The notes below the pieces were generated by a model. It did not search any database. It was not told where the DNA came from and saw nothing but the letters and a program-made list of their open reading frames with translations. Positions 1-13,906 of a stretch of DNA of 64,000 bases are shown here, piece after piece. Where the stretch lies: assembly GCF_003987275.1 (NCBI RefSeq), contig NZ_PIQF01000002.1:529960-593959 (forward strand), written 5' to 3'. The first letter of the stretch is position 1, and every line of letters starts with the position of its first letter. This DNA is from Idiomarina seosinensis. Its GTDB lineage: Bacteria > Pseudomonadota > Gammaproteobacteria > Enterobacterales > Alteromonadaceae. The position numbers were made by a program, and so were the translations under genes.

Positions 1-414
<414 letters not shown>

Positions 415-446
415 CTTGCGTGTTTGTTGCATGTTGAAGCACAATA

Positions 447-475
447 AGCGGACAGATTCTCTGTCCGCTTTTTTT
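447..475 (+). terminator. Rho-independent terminator after fadA
   Basis: Perfect 9-bp stem AGCGGACAG / CTGTCCGCT with a 5-base loop (ATTCT), followed by a run of seven T. It ends the fadBA transcript and separates it from tusA. Confidence 0.9.
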
Positions 476-488
476 AGGCCTGAATTAA

Positions 489-719
489 ATGAACGCAAAT
501 AAACAACTCGACACCTTGGGGCTTCGCTGCCCTGAACCTGTAATGCTGCTACGCGCCGCAGTCCGTAAGATGAACGTTGGCGAGATCTTATTAATCATTG
601 CAGATGACCCTGCGACAACCCGTGATATCCCCGGTTTTTGCGATTTTATGGACCATGAGCTGGTTGCTCAGGAAGTTAACGAGACTCCTTACCGCTATTG
701 GGTAAAGAAATCCCATTAA
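489..719 (+). CDS. tusA: TusA-family sulfurtransferase
   Basis: Small sulfur-carrier protein that takes persulfide sulfur from the cysteine desulfurase IscS and passes it on, in E. coli to TusBCD for 2-thiouridine formation in tRNA. The 76 residues begin with the family signature [11 protein letters not shown]; Cys14 in this motif is the persulfide carrier. Length and the central [13 protein letters not shown] segment fit E. coli TusA (81 residues). It stands alone between the fadA terminator and the convergent acetyltransferase gene. A general TusA/SirA-like carrier of another pathway is the only real alternative. Confidence 0.9.
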   Translation: MNANKQLDTLGLRCPEPVMLLRAAVRKMNVGEILLIIADDPATTRDIPGFCDFMDHELVAQEVNETPYRYWVKKSH

Positions 720-751
720 ACTTATTCGGTAGCCAGGTAGCCAAACTATGG

Positions 752-1228
752 TTACAAATACATTTCCCAAAATTCGGCTTGACCAACATCACCTAGCTCG
801 TAGGGTTCAAATCCAAACTTTTTATAGGCATTTTTAGCCCGGTCATTTTTATCGAGAACTTCTAGAGTTAGTTTTACGCAGCCGCGGAATTGGGCCAGAG
901 TCTTAACTTCCTCTAGCAGCTTCTGAGCAACACCTTCCCCTCTATATTCGGGAACCACTGCAATATCGTGAATATTCATCAGTGGTTTCGCTGCAAATGT
1001 CGAAAAGCCTTCAACACAATTGGCAACACCGACTGGCTGATCACCATCAAAAGCTAATAATGAAAAAACGTGGTCTCGTTTATCCATTTCCTTAATCAGA
1101 TTTTCTTTCACATCCTCGCTAATACCTTCGCTGCCACCCATCGGGTCTCTGGCATAAGCATCAAGCATAGCAATAACTGCCTGTGCATGGGCTGGGTTTG
1201 AGTAATCTGCTAACGTTATTTCTATCAT
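752..1228 (-). CDS. GNAT-family N-acetyltransferase
   Basis: Probable acetyl-CoA-dependent N-acetyltransferase, 158 residues. The acetyl-CoA-binding motif A is clear at residues 86-101 (IHDIAVVPEYRGEGVA, the Q/RxxGxG/A loop), followed by the usual motif B region with KNAYKKFGFEPYE near residue 130-143. The substrate cannot be told from sequence. The start is the ATG with GGAA eight bases upstream; it lies 11 bases behind the stop codon of tag on the same strand, so the two are probably co-transcribed, though no functional link with base excision repair is evident. Confidence 0.85.
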   Translation of the reverse strand: MIEITLADYSNPAHAQAVIAMLDAYARDPMGGSEGISEDVKENLIKEMDKRDHVFSLLAFDGDQPVGVANCVEGFSTFAAKPLMNIHDIAVVPEYRGEGVAQKLLEEVKTLAQFRGCVKLTLEVLDKNDRAKNAYKKFGFEPYELGDVGQAEFWEMYL

Positions 1229-1239
1229 TATTGTTCCAA

Positions 1240-1845
1240 CTAACTGGTTATCGAAAAATGTCGCATTTGCTCATTCACGGGGTGATAGCAGTGACAATCC
1301 ACTAAATGGTCATTCATCATACCGACTGCCTGCATAAAAGCATAACATATCGTAGGTCCAACGAACTTAAATCCATGTTGTTTTAACGCCTTTGCCATGG
1401 CCCTCGACGCTTCACTCTCGGTTGGAACCTCTGCTAATGTCTGGTATTCATTAATGATCGGGCTACCGCCGACAAACTGCCAAAGCCACGGGGCAAAATC
1501 TATACCCTGCTGTCTCATTTTGATGTACGCCGCCGCATTCGTGAAAATCGCATCTATCTTCGCCCTGCTGCGGATAATTTCCCGGTTGTCGTATAGCTTC
1601 TCCCGATCTTCTTTGCTCATATCGCAAATTGCGTCGGGATCGAAATTTAAAAACGCCCGCTCATAACCGCCCTGTTTTCTTAATATTGTTAGCCAACTCA
1701 GACCTGCTTGCTGCCCGTCCAGACATAATTTTTCAAACAGTTCTATCGGATCAGCGACAGGCCTACCCCACTGCTTATCATGATAAAGTCGATAATCTTC
1801 TGCTTGCTCACACCATGGACATCGTTTAAGTCTCGGATTTGTCAT
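1240..1845 (-). CDS. tag: DNA-3-methyladenine glycosylase I
   Basis: Base-excision-repair enzyme that removes 3-methyladenine from alkylated DNA. The 201-residue protein aligns along its length with E. coli Tag: Cys9/His22 (RCPWC, YHDKQWG) and the NDHLVDCHCY segment near the end provide the structural zinc ligands, and DGQQAGLSW plus KHGFKFVGPTICYAFMQ are family signatures. The usual glutamate of the LEGxQAGLSW pocket is aspartate here (LDGQQAGLSW). I chose the ATG at 1845 because AGGGGA lies five bases upstream; an in-frame TTG six codons earlier has no ribosome site. Divergent from glyQ. Confidence 0.93.
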   Translation of the reverse strand: MTNPRLKRCPWCEQAEDYRLYHDKQWGRPVADPIELFEKLCLDGQQAGLSWLTILRKQGGYERAFLNFDPDAICDMSKEDREKLYDNREIIRSRAKIDAIFTNAAAYIKMRQQGIDFAPWLWQFVGGSPIINEYQTLAEVPTESEASRAMAKALKQHGFKFVGPTICYAFMQAVGMMNDHLVDCHCYHPVNEQMRHFSITS

Positions 1846-1938
1846 TAAGTCCCCTATAACCAAGCCGCATCAAAGGGTATAATCTAGGCATATTTTCTAG
1901 TCAGTGGTCAACTGTCATCACGTTTTAAGAGATTTGTT

Positions 1939-2853
1939 ATGTCCAAATACGATGTGAAAACCTTTCAGGGATTGATTCTTGCACTGCAAGACTACTGGGC
2001 TCAACAAGGCTGTGCCGTAGTTCAGCCACTTGATATGGAAGTTGGTGCCGGAACCTTTCACCCAATGACCTTCTTGCGCTCGATTGGCCCTGAACCATCC
2101 AGTTTTGCCTATGTTCAACCCTGCCGCAGACCAACCGACGGTCGTTACGGGGAAAACCCTAACCGACTGCAACATTATTACCAGTTTCAAGTCATCATGA
2201 AGCCGTCCCCTAAAGACATTCAACAGCTGTACCTTGGATCGCTTGAACTGCTTGGTTTTGACACCTTGACCCACGACATCCGCTTTGTTGAGGATAACTG
2301 GGAATCCCCTACTCTGGGCGCCTGGGGCTTAGGCTGGGAGGTCTGGCTAAATGGTATGGAAGTAACTCAGTTTACTTATTTCCAGCAGGTTGGCGGACTT
2401 GAATGTAAACCCGTCGCTGGGGAGATTACCTATGGCCTTGAACGTTTAGCCATGTACATTCAGGGTGTTGATAGCATTTACGACTTAGTCTGGACTGACG
2501 GACCACGCGGTAAGATTTTCTATCGGGACGTGTTTCATCAAAATGAAGTTGAGCAATCCACATATAATTTTGAATATGCCGATGTCGATGTTTTGTTCCA
2601 GCGATTCGACCACTGCGAACGTGAATGCCAATTATTGATTGATAAGTCATTAGCTCTTCCGGCCTACGAACAGGTAATGCGTGCATCCCATGCGTTTAAC
2701 CTACTCGATGCCAGGCATGCTATTTCGGTTACCGAAAGGCAACGTTATATTTTGCGTGTTCGCACCATGGCAAAAGCGTGTGCGGAAGTCTATTACCAGT
2801 CTAGAGAAGCGCTCGGTTTCCCACTTTGCCAACCCCAGTCAGAAGGAGCATAA
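1939..2853 (+). CDS. glyQ: Glycyl-tRNA synthetase alpha subunit
   Basis: Catalytic subunit of the bacterial alpha2-beta2 glycyl-tRNA synthetase, charging tRNA-Gly in the cytoplasm. The 304 residues contain the class II-like active-site region with the block from [19 protein letters not shown] through [26 protein letters not shown] (residues about 25-75), almost identical to E. coli GlyQ, and the YVQPCRRP tRNA/ATP-binding segment. Ribosome site AAGAGA precedes the ATG. glyS follows after two bases, so the two subunits are translated together. A TATAAT-like hexamer at 1878-1883 may be the promoter -10, but no convincing -35 was found. Confidence 0.97.
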   Translation: MSKYDVKTFQGLILALQDYWAQQGCAVVQPLDMEVGAGTFHPMTFLRSIGPEPSSFAYVQPCRRPTDGRYGENPNRLQHYYQFQVIMKPSPKDIQQLYLGSLELLGFDTLTHDIRFVEDNWESPTLGAWGLGWEVWLNGMEVTQFTYFQQVGGLECKPVAGEITYGLERLAMYIQGVDSIYDLVWTDGPRGKIFYRDVFHQNEVEQSTYNFEYADVDVLFQRFDHCERECQLLIDKSLALPAYEQVMRASHAFNLLDARHAISVTERQRYILRVRTMAKACAEVYYQSREALGFPLCQPQSEGA

Positions 2854-2855
2854 CA

Positions 2856-4925
2856 ATGAAGACGGATAATTTACTGATTGAGATTGGCACCGAGGAACTA
2901 CCGCCAAAGTCCCTTAAATTGCTGGGGGATAGCTTTGCTCAAGGCATATCCAAAGGGCTTAAAGAGTCAGGACTTGCTTATTCATCGGTTAAAGCTCTAG
3001 CAACTCCTCGGCGTCTCGCGGTACAAGTTTCACAATTGGAAGCTGAGCAACAAGACAAAGTCGTCGAAAAAAAAGGACCTTCCGTGGATGTTGCCTTCGA
3101 CAGCACAGGTACACCAACTAAAGCAGCTGAGGGCTGGGCTCGCTCGAATGGCATAACCATTGATCAAGCACAAAGACTTAAGACCGATAAAGGCGAGTGG
3201 TTGTTGCATAAAGCGGAAGTCAAAGGTGAGAAATTAGAAAATATCTTACCGGGAATTGTTGAATCTGCTTTAAAACAGCTACCAATCCCTAAGCCAATGC
3301 GTTGGGGCGACTCAGATGCCCAGTTCATACGCCCTGTACATACGTTGACACTGGTATATGGCAGTGACCTGATTAACGCAGAAATACTTGATACTAAAAG
3401 CGACCGGCACATACTCGGTCACCGCTTTCACTCGCCAGAAGGTTTTGAGCTGCACCATTCAGACGATTACGAGCAGCAACTGAGAGAGCACTATGTTATA
3501 GCCGATCAACAAACCCGAATGCAGACAATTACTGATGAAGTTAAAAGGTTAGCAGCGGAAGTTGGCGGAACTGTCGTTCACGACCCCGACCTCATTGAGG
3601 AAGTGTCTGCACTTGTCGAATGGCCGGTCGCTTTAACAGCGACTTTTGACGCGGAGTTTTTAGCGATTCCTAAAGAGCCTCTTATCGGCACGATGAAGGA
3701 CGACCAGCGGTACTTTCCAATAGAAGACGATAGCGGTTCATTACTCCCCCGATTTATCTTTATCTCTAATATAGAAAGTAAAGATCCTAAACAAGTTATC
3801 CAGGGCAATGAAAAGGTAATACGCCCTCGTCTTGCCGATGCCCAATTCTTTTTCGAAGCGGATAAGAAGTCCTCACTAGCATCACGCGTTGATAAACTGG
3901 CTTCTGTGCTTTTCCAAAAGCAACTAGGCTCAATAAAAGATAAGTCAGATAGAATTTCGCAATTGTCCGCTGTTATTGCCGAAATATTACACACTGATGC
4001 GGATTTAGCTCGCCAAGCTGGTTTTCTATGTAAGGCCGATCTTGTTACCGAAATGGTTCTTGAGTTTCCTGATACACAAGGCACGATGGGTAAGCATTAT
4101 GCACTCAACGATGGTGAGCCCGAGATTGTAGCCAATGCTATCGAGCAACATTATTGGCCGCGCTTTTCAGGCGATGACCTTCCGACCTCTGATGTTGCTT
4201 GCGCGGTTGCGTTGGCAGACAAGCTAGATACCTTGATAGGAATTTTTGGTATCGGCCAGGTGCCTAAAGGCGACCGAGACCCGTTTGCTTTACGTCGAGC
4301 CGCTTTGGGCTTAATTCGTATTATCGTAGAGAAAGGGCTTAACCTGGACCTTCATCAATTAATAGAAGCTGCTGCTGAGCAGTTTGACGAGAAACTGACA
4401 AATAAAACCTTAAAAAATGATGTATTTTCATTTTTAATGGGCCGCTTCCGTCCATGGTATCAAGATCAGGGCATCCAAGTTGATGTTATTCAGGCTGTCA
4501 TAGCAAACTCACCGTCGCGCCCGGCGGACTTTGATGCTCGAATCAAGGCCATAACTGCATTTAAGCAATTAGAAGCCGCAGAGAGCCTTGCAGAAGCCAA
4601 TAAGCGTGTCAGCAACATTCTTTCAAAGGCACATGTTGAGCTTACCGGTATGGTGAACCACGATTTATTAATTGAGCCACAAGAGCAAACCTTAGCAGCG
4701 AAGATTGCAGAGACCGAATTAAGTTGTAAACCTGAATTAGAAACGGGTAATTATGAAGGAGCGTTAAATCGTATGGCGTCGCTTAAAGACGATATAGATG
4801 CCTTCTTTGACCACGTAATGGTTAACGCTGATGATCAGAACATTAAGCAAAACCGTCTTAACTTGCTGCACCAGCTTCGTGAACTCTTTTTGAGAGTTGC
4901 TGATATTTCTTTATTAAACAAATAG
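2856..4925 (+). CDS. glyS: Glycyl-tRNA synthetase beta subunit
   Basis: Beta subunit of glycyl-tRNA synthetase, needed for tRNA binding and for assembly with GlyQ. From the ATG at 2856 the protein has 689 residues, the same length as E. coli GlyS, and starts [20 protein letters not shown]. Other matches are [15 protein letters not shown] text ([14 protein letters not shown]), the HD-like domain around [32 protein letters not shown] and the terminal [18 protein letters not shown] eight bases upstream of 2856 decides the start; an earlier in-frame start at 2826 would lie inside glyQ. A bidirectional terminator follows. Confidence 0.97.
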   Translation: MKTDNLLIEIGTEELPPKSLKLLGDSFAQGISKGLKESGLAYSSVKALATPRRLAVQVSQLEAEQQDKVVEKKGPSVDVAFDSTGTPTKAAEGWARSNGITIDQAQRLKTDKGEWLLHKAEVKGEKLENILPGIVESALKQLPIPKPMRWGDSDAQFIRPVHTLTLVYGSDLINAEILDTKSDRHILGHRFHSPEGFELHHSDDYEQQLREHYVIADQQTRMQTITDEVKRLAAEVGGTVVHDPDLIEEVSALVEWPVALTATFDAEFLAIPKEPLIGTMKDDQRYFPIEDDSGSLLPRFIFISNIESKDPKQVIQGNEKVIRPRLADAQFFFEADKKSSLASRVDKLASVLFQKQLGSIKDKSDRISQLSAVIAEILHTDADLARQAGFLCKADLVTEMVLEFPDTQGTMGKHYALNDGEPEIVANAIEQHYWPRFSGDDLPTSDVACAVALADKLDTLIGIFGIGQVPKGDRDPFALRRAALGLIRIIVEKGLNLDLHQLIEAAAEQFDEKLTNKTLKNDVFSFLMGRFRPWYQDQGIQVDVIQAVIANSPSRPADFDARIKAITAFKQLEAAESLAEANKRVSNILSKAHVELTGMVNHDLLIEPQEQTLAAKIAETELSCKPELETGNYEGALNRMASLKDDIDAFFDHVMVNADDQNIKQNRLNLLHQLRELFLRVADISLLNK

Positions 4926-4940
4926 TTACCTATAGATAAT

Positions 4941-4974
4941 AAAAAACCTCGCTTATGACAGCGAGGTTTTTTTA
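4941..4974. terminator. Bidirectional terminator between glyS and gyrB
   Basis: Stem AACCTCGCT / AGCGAGGTT with a six-base loop, flanked by six A on the left and seven T on the right, so it can end both the rightward glyQS transcript and the leftward dnaA-dnaN-recF-gyrB transcript. Confidence 0.9.
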
Positions 4975-4994
4975 TGTCCGGTTATCAATAACCG

Positions 4995-8515
<3,521 letters not shown>

Positions 8516-8528
8516 AGTTAGCTAAACG

Positions 8529-9632
8529 CTACAGCCTCATCGGCATAACAACATAGCAACAAGAATCATCGTTATGTGGCTCGATTAATGCGCTACTGTT
8601 TGAGTCCGCTAAAGTAAAACTAACTTCCGAGTCATCAAGGTTATTGAGCACGTCTAATAAGTAGCTAACATTGAAGCCTATCTCTAGGTCTTCTCCTTGG
8701 TAGTCCACTTCAATAACCTCTTCGGCCTGCTCTTGCTCAGGGTTAGTAGCCGTAATACAGAGTTCGCCACTCGACAAATTCAGCCTAACACCTCTAAATT
8801 TTTCATTCGATAGAATTGATGCCCGACCAAACGCTTGTCGCAAAACATCCCTGTCGGCCACGACTACTTTGTCTCCGCCACTCGGTAGTACACGTCGGTA
8901 ATCTGGGAACCTTCCATCAACTAATTTACTCGTGAAAACAATATTCTGTGTTTCAACACGAATATGGTTATTACCGATGGCTACTGCAACCTCAAGCTCC
9001 TCGTCGCCAAGCAAACGTAAAAGCTCTACTACCCCTTTTCTTGGGACTATCACCTGCCGCTGAGTCAGACCAGGTTGTTGTATGGAGCAACTGCTCATCG
9101 CAAGCCGGTGTCCATCAGTAGCAACTGACCGCAACATGCCATCATCTGTTTCAAATAACATACCATTGAGATAGTAACGAACATCCTGATTAGCCATCGA
9201 AAAATGTGTCTTTTCCATTAATCGCTTAATGACCACTTGATCACTGACGAAATTAATTTCGCTGGTCCAGTCGTCAATATTTGGGAAGTCTTCGGAACTT
9301 AAGGTACTCAACTTAAACTTGCTTCGTCCTGACTTAACGAACGCTTTATCTTCTTCCGCAGAAACTTCTATATTTGAATCTTCAGGTAGGCTCCGAACAA
9401 TATCCAAAAGCTTTTTAGCAGGTACCGTTACTGACCCATCACCTCCCGATGACTCAACATTAACCGAGGAAATTAACTCAACCTCTAGATCGGTACCCGT
9501 TAACTTTAACTCATTACCCTCTACCTGAAGTAACAAGTTAGAAAGAATCGGCAACGTATGTCGACGTTCCACTGCACCACTAACTACTTGTAATGGCTTT
9601 AGAAATGCGTCTCGGCTAACTATAAATTTCAT
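8529..9632 (-). CDS. dnaN: DNA polymerase III beta sliding clamp
   Basis: Ring-shaped processivity clamp for DNA polymerases. The 367 residues (E. coli 366) begin MKFIVSRDAFLKPLQVVSGAVERRHTLPILSNLLL and end with the conserved CCYVVMPMRL, part of the hydrophobic pocket that receives clamp-binding peptides. It lies 30 bases behind dnaA and 13 before recF in one operon. A likely partner in this window is DnaE2, which carries the clamp-binding-type pentapeptide QMPLF. Confidence 0.98.
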   Translation of the reverse strand: MKFIVSRDAFLKPLQVVSGAVERRHTLPILSNLLLQVEGNELKLTGTDLEVELISSVNVESSGGDGSVTVPAKKLLDIVRSLPEDSNIEVSAEEDKAFVKSGRSKFKLSTLSSEDFPNIDDWTSEINFVSDQVVIKRLMEKTHFSMANQDVRYYLNGMLFETDDGMLRSVATDGHRLAMSSCSIQQPGLTQRQVIVPRKGVVELLRLLGDEELEVAVAIGNNHIRVETQNIVFTSKLVDGRFPDYRRVLPSGGDKVVVADRDVLRQAFGRASILSNEKFRGVRLNLSSGELCITATNPEQEQAEEVIEVDYQGEDLEIGFNVSYLLDVLNNLDDSEVSFTLADSNSSALIEPHNDDSCCYVVMPMRL

Positions 9633-9662
9633 CTAGATATCCCCTGGTTCTACCCGATCGCA

Positions 9663-11039
9663 CTACGACGATAACGTACGAATTAGGTTGCGATAGTCTT
9701 CTTTTATATCGTGTTGTTCTTCTTTTAATTTTTGAATCTGACGGCACGCATGTAACACTGTCGTATGGTCACGCCCACCAAACGCATCACCAATTTCCGG
9801 TAAGCTATGATTCGTTAATTCCTTTGCGAGCGCCATTGCTAATTGTCTGGGGCGAGCAACAGACCGACTGCGACGTTTCGACAGTATATCTGCTAGCTTT
9901 ATGTTGTAATACTCAGCAACCGTTTTTTGAATATTATCGATAGTTACTAATTTCTCTTGCGCCGCAATCAAATCACGCAAAGCTTCCCTAACAAAATCAA
10001 TCGTTATCGAACGCCCGGTCAATGAGACATTTGCTACAACTCGATTTAACGCGCCTTCTAACTCGCGTACATTCGAACGCAATCTCTTTGCGATAAAGAA
10101 CGCAACTTCGTGCGGCATGTGCAACCCGCGTTCTTCAGCTTTACGAATTAATATAGCTACTCGAGTTTCGAGCTCAGGCGGCTCAATAGCAATGGTTAAA
10201 CCCCAACCAAAGCGGGATTTCAAACGATCTTCCACACCATCAATCTCTTTTGGGTAAAGATCACTTGTCATAATGATTTGTTGATTTCCTTCCAACAACG
10301 CATTAAAGGTATGAAAAAACTCCTCTTGGGAGCCTTTTTTATTGGCAAAGAAGTGAATATCGTCAATCAATAAAGCATCGACCGAACGGTAATATCGCTT
10401 AAATTCATCCGTAGAGCTATTACGAATCGAGTTAACCATATCCTGCACAAACCGCTCTGCACGGATGTAAAACACCTTCGCGTCTTTCTTATGAGCGATT
10501 ATACCGTTGCCAACAGCATGTAGTAAGTGAGTTTTACCTAAGCCAGTACCACCATACATAAACAGCGGGTTGTACACCCCACCAGGATTTTCAGCGACCT
10601 GAATAGCTGCTGCTCGAGCTAACTGGTTGGATTTACCCTCGACAAAGTTATCAAATGTATACTCCGGGTGAATATTACTTTCAAAAGTCTCTATCTCGCT
10701 AGCTGACGCCGACCGACCAAATGTAGGTCCAGTGCGCCTGGTAGGTTTCTCTGAACGCTTAGAAGTAACACTTGAATTAGATTGAGGGGATTGCCTTACA
10801 TTACCCACCTTAAGTACGACTTTTGGCGGCTTATTATCAGTCAACGAGGTTAAGAGTGAATTAATTGACTTGAGATACTTATCTCGAACCCAGTCAACTG
10901 AATAAATATTGGGTGCGTATAGGGTCAGTGTGTCGCCAGATTGATCCGCCTGAATCGGACGAATCCATGTGTTGAACTGTTGCAAAGGTAGGTCCGACTG
11001 CAATCGTTCAGCACATTGCTGCCAAAGCGAATTATTCAC
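9663..11039 (-). CDS. dnaA: Chromosomal replication initiator DnaA
   Basis: AAA+ initiator that binds DnaA boxes and opens oriC. Domain I (DnaB/DiaA contact) spans about residues 1-85, followed by a Ser/Thr/Arg-rich linker. The AAA+ domain has Walker [10 protein letters not shown] near residue 165 and Walker [10 protein letters not shown]. The C-terminal DNA-binding domain carries the DnaA signature [15 protein letters not shown]. Length 458. First gene of the leftward dnaA-dnaN-recF-gyrB operon; DnaA boxes upstream (11161-11221) suggest autoregulation. The oriC lies about 9 kb away next to mnmG, not next to dnaA. Confidence 0.98.
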   Translation of the reverse strand: MNNSLWQQCAERLQSDLPLQQFNTWIRPIQADQSGDTLTLYAPNIYSVDWVRDKYLKSINSLLTSLTDNKPPKVVLKVGNVRQSPQSNSSVTSKRSEKPTRRTGPTFGRSASASEIETFESNIHPEYTFDNFVEGKSNQLARAAAIQVAENPGGVYNPLFMYGGTGLGKTHLLHAVGNGIIAHKKDAKVFYIRAERFVQDMVNSIRNSSTDEFKRYYRSVDALLIDDIHFFANKKGSQEEFFHTFNALLEGNQQIIMTSDLYPKEIDGVEDRLKSRFGWGLTIAIEPPELETRVAILIRKAEERGLHMPHEVAFFIAKRLRSNVRELEGALNRVVANVSLTGRSITIDFVREALRDLIAAQEKLVTIDNIQKTVAEYYNIKLADILSKRRSRSVARPRQLAMALAKELTNHSLPEIGDAFGGRDHTTVLHACRQIQKLKEEQHDIKEDYRNLIRTLSS

Positions 11040-11160
11040 ACTAACATCTCCACTCTCTTTATAATTATTTATGCGATTAATTGTACTTCAGAGCTCTAAG
11101 GATCGCTACCTTTAAACGATTAAATCACCACATATTTATAAATCAAACAATGCCTATAAA

Positions 11161-11221
11161 TGTGGGTAACTACACTCATTATCCACATAAATGAGTTTTA
11201 TATCGACAACTTTGTGGATGA
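11161..11221. promoter_or_regulatory. DnaA-box cluster in the dnaA/rpmH divergent control region
   Basis: The 292-base gap between dnaA and rpmH (11040-11331) is AT-rich and holds a perfect DnaA box TTATCCACA (11179-11187) and two one-mismatch boxes in the opposite orientation, TGTGGGTAA (11161-11169) and TGTGGATGA (11213-11221). By analogy with other species this is the dnaA promoter with autoregulatory boxes. In Pseudomonas the equivalent gap is itself an origin, but the GATC repeats and unwinding element are found at 20.3-20.7 kb here instead. Confidence 0.7.
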
Positions 11222-11260
11222 AATATTTCAATTTTTAACCACCTTACCGCACTATTAATG

Positions 11261-11289
11261 TTGACTACACCGTTAAAGATCGGTAAGAT
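11261..11289 (+). promoter_or_regulatory. Sigma70 promoter of rpmH-rnpA
   Basis: TTGACT (11261-11266), a 17-base spacer and TAAGAT (11284-11289), about 40 bases upstream of the rpmH start codon. Good match to the housekeeping consensus and in the expected place for the rpmH promoter. Confidence 0.7.
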
Positions 11290-11331
11290 CCGCGCTCTAA
11301 AATTTAAGCTCTGACCGATGGAATAAATGTT

Positions 11332-11466
11332 ATGAAAAGAACTTTTCAACCCAGCGTATTAAAGCGCAAGCGTTCTCACGGTTTCCGTGCTCGCATGGCA
11401 ACAAAAAATGGCCGTAAGGTTATCGCACGTCGTCGTGCTCGTGGTCGCAAAGTATTAAGTGCATAA
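11332..11466 (+). CDS. rpmH: Ribosomal protein L34
   Basis: Smallest large-subunit ribosomal protein, 44 residues, starting [20 protein letters not shown] and ending KVLSA; extremely basic and nearly identical to E. coli L34 (46 residues). It lies between the divergent dnaA promoter region and rnpA (31 bases), the order found in most bacteria. The preceding promoter at 11261-11289 probably serves rpmH-rnpA-yidD-yidC. Confidence 0.97.
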   Translation: MKRTFQPSVLKRKRSHGFRARMATKNGRKVIARRRARGRKVLSA

Positions 11467-11497
11467 GGTATTGGTAGCGGTCACCTAGTGGCTCACT

Positions 11498-11869
11498 ATG
11501 CCTGATTATGCCTATGGAAGGGAGTTGCGACTGCTAACTCCCTCTCACTTCCAAACCGTTTTCTCCAATCCTCCGGTTAAAGCTGTAACAGCTCATGTAA
11601 CTATGTTGGCTGTACCCAATCTCCTTGATAATCCAAGAATCGGCGTTACTGTCAGCAAGAAAAGAGCTAAAACAGCAGTCCAGCGTAACCGCATAAAGCG
11701 ACAAATCCGCGAAACGTTTCGCTTGCGACAGCACAAAATCCCTAATTTCGATATTGTTGTCATTGCGAAACAAGGTATTGTTGAACTCAACAACGATGAA
11801 CTTAGAAACACATTGAATTATTTATGGCGAAAATTGGCAAAGCGTTGCGAACAATACCAATCGCGCTAA
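11498..11869 (+). CDS. rnpA: Ribonuclease P protein component
   Basis: Protein cofactor of RNase P, which matures the 5-prime ends of tRNAs together with the catalytic RNA. The 123 residues hold the family core: [15 protein letters not shown] near the start, [29 protein letters not shown] (the RNR signature, about residues 47-75), and [11 protein letters not shown]. The ribosome site is weak. Its last 46 bases overlap the start of yidD in another frame, a common arrangement that couples the two genes. Confidence 0.96.
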   Translation: MPDYAYGRELRLLTPSHFQTVFSNPPVKAVTAHVTMLAVPNLLDNPRIGVTVSKKRAKTAVQRNRIKRQIRETFRLRQHKIPNFDIVVIAKQGIVELNNDELRNTLNYLWRKLAKRCEQYQSR

Positions 11870-12099
11870 TTAAAATATACCAATGGACAATATCTCCGAT
11901 ATTAGGGCCTCGTTGTCGATTTTATCCAACTTGTTCGCAATATGCCTGTGAGGCAATAGAGAAACACGGTACAATCAGGGGAATTGGTTTAGCCAGCAAA
12001 CGCTTAGCCAAATGTCATCCAGGCAGTGAAGGTGGCTTTGACCCTGTACCAGAGCAAGACTCAGCACAGGCTAAATCGAATCATTCACACGAACATTAG
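11824..12099 (+). CDS. yidD: Membrane protein insertion efficiency factor YidD
   Basis: Small membrane-associated protein thought to assist YidC-dependent insertion. The 91 residues contain the full family motif: an amphipathic N-terminus, [32 protein letters not shown] with its conserved cysteines (about residues 18-49), and the [12 protein letters not shown] tail. It overlaps rnpA by 46 bases and is followed by yidC after 21 bases. Confidence 0.95.
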   Translation: MAKIGKALRTIPIALIKIYQWTISPILGPRCRFYPTCSQYACEAIEKHGTIRGIGLASKRLAKCHPGSEGGFDPVPEQDSAQAKSNHSHEH

Positions 12100-12120
12100 C
12101 AACTTAGAGACGAAATCACT

Positions 12121-13791
12121 ATGAATTCGCCACGATCGATACTTTTTATTGCTTTTTTAGTGGTGTCCTTTTTCCTATTCCAAACTTGGATGGTCGATAC
12201 GGCGCCAGGAACCCAGGCATCAAGCGAAACCACTTCGTCAAATTCTGCAACTGCAGCTGACAATAGTAACAACACAGTTCCAGAAGCTCAGGGCGCTGTC
12301 AGCTCCGATTCATCGGTACCCGACGGTGACCGTCCCGTTGCCAATACAAACTCCGGGCAGTTAGTTGAAGTTAAAACTGACGTGCTGGATGTTGTTATTG
12401 ACGCTAATGGTGGTGATATTGTCTCAGCTAAATTACTTAAATTTGCTGAGTCTTTAGATTCCGAAGAACGCTTCCAGTTGTTACAAAGAGAGCCGGGTAA
12501 CCTTTATATTGCTCAGTCTGGTCTAATTGGACCTAACGGAATCGATTCAAGCGGCGGTCGCGCCAATTTCTCGGTTCAGCAAAACAACTACACCCTAAAC
12601 GGTGGCACGTTGGAAGTCCCGTTAACTTACACCAGCGAAGATGGCAGTCAGGTGACAAAAATCTTTAGTTTCGAACAGGGTAAATACCACGTCGATGTTC
12701 GTTACGAAATACGTAACCAGGGTCAGCAAGCCAAGCAGATGCAGTTTTACGGTCAGCTACAGCAGACTATGAACGCTGGTGAAGGTGGTAGCATGATAAT
12801 GCCTACCTATTTCGGTGCCGCCTACTCTCACGATAATGACAAGTTTGAAAAGTATGACTTAGATGACATGCAAGACCAACGTCTGAATATATCAACGCAG
12901 ACGGGTTGGATAAGCATGCTAGAGCACTACTTTGTTTCTGCCTGGATTCCTACCCAACAACAAGACAACCGTTTGTTTTCCCGAGTTGCGGGTAATTCCC
13001 AAGCTATTATTGGTGTCATTTACCCAATGGTGCAAGTCGATTCAGGCCAAACAGAGACTATCGAGTCAACTTTGTATCTAGGTCCTAAGGACCAGGATTC
13101 AATGGCCGCGCTGGTCGAAAACCTAGACTTAACGGTCGACTACGGCTTCTTATGGTGGTTGGCACAACCCATATTTAAGTTACTGCAGTTCTTGCAAAGC
13201 ATCGTCCTGAACTGGGGTCTTGCCATTATCCTGACAACTGTCGTGGTCAAAGCAGTGTTATTCCCACTGACTAAAGCACAGTACGTGTCTATGGCGAAAA
13301 TGCGTATGCTGCAGCCTAAAATGACTGCTCTACGTGAACGTTATGGTTCAGACCGCCAAAAAATGTCTCAAGCCATGATGAAGCTCTATAAAGAAGAAAA
13401 GGTGAACCCTCTAGGGGGCTGTTTACCTATGTTGTTGCAGCTACCGATCTTCTTGGCCCTATATTGGGTACTGCTGGAAAGTGTCGAGTTACGCCACTCA
13501 CAGTTTGTTTTCTGGATTCAGGATCTTTCAACCAAAGACCCTTACTATATTCTGCCAATTCTTATGGGCGCGAGCATGTTCTTGATGCAGCGGTTGCAGC
13601 CAACACCGACTGCCGACCCAATGCAGCAGAAACTGTTCCAGTACATGCCGGTTATCTTTACCGTATTTTTCCTATGGTTCCCATCCGGTCTGGTACTTTA
13701 CTGGTTAGTCAGTAACTTAATCACCATTGCTCAAATGCTGATTATTTATAAAGGCCTTGAGAAAAAGGGCATAAACGTCCGAGGAAAATAG
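12121..13791 (+). CDS. yidC: Membrane protein insertase YidC
   Basis: Inner-membrane insertase/chaperone for membrane proteins such as ATP synthase subunit c. Length 556 (E. coli 548). It begins with an N-terminal membrane anchor (about 6-24), followed by a Ser/Thr/Asn-rich spacer and the large periplasmic P1 domain. The conserved C-terminal insertase domain includes FPLTKAQYVSMAKMRMLQPK (about residue 380) and NPLGGCLPMLLQLPIFLALYW. The last transmembrane helix ends with FLWFPSGLVLYWLVSN. A terminator follows directly. Confidence 0.98.
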   Translation: MNSPRSILFIAFLVVSFFLFQTWMVDTAPGTQASSETTSSNSATAADNSNNTVPEAQGAVSSDSSVPDGDRPVANTNSGQLVEVKTDVLDVVIDANGGDIVSAKLLKFAESLDSEERFQLLQREPGNLYIAQSGLIGPNGIDSSGGRANFSVQQNNYTLNGGTLEVPLTYTSEDGSQVTKIFSFEQGKYHVDVRYEIRNQGQQAKQMQFYGQLQQTMNAGEGGSMIMPTYFGAAYSHDNDKFEKYDLDDMQDQRLNISTQTGWISMLEHYFVSAWIPTQQQDNRLFSRVAGNSQAIIGVIYPMVQVDSGQTETIESTLYLGPKDQDSMAALVENLDLTVDYGFLWWLAQPIFKLLQFLQSIVLNWGLAIILTTVVVKAVLFPLTKAQYVSMAKMRMLQPKMTALRERYGSDRQKMSQAMMKLYKEEKVNPLGGCLPMLLQLPIFLALYWVLLESVELRHSQFVFWIQDLSTKDPYYILPILMGASMFLMQRLQPTPTADPMQQKLFQYMPVIFTVFFLWFPSGLVLYWLVSNLITIAQMLIIYKGLEKKGINVRGK

Positions 13792-13799
13792 AAACAAAC

Positions 13800-13828
13800 A
13801 AGCCCGGCTATCAGTCGGGCTTTTTTAT
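13800..13828 (+). terminator. Rho-independent terminator after yidC
   Basis: Stem AGCCCG / CGGGCT around a nine-base loop, followed by six T. Ends the rpmH-rnpA-yidD-yidC transcript. Confidence 0.85.
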
Positions 13829-13906
13829 ATCCTCGATATGTAATGACGACTGTTTCTAAAAATACCGTTACAATACGGACAGCATTTAAGAAATAAGTTA
13901 ACGCCA

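Noticed and set aside
1878..1883. TATAAT as a glyQ promoter
   Set aside because: The -10 is perfect but there is no acceptable -35 at 16-18 bases or extended -10, so it is not listed as a feature.
3578..4084. Long open frame antisense to glyS
   Set aside because: GlyS is a clear full-length gene in the other strand; the antisense frame has no family features.
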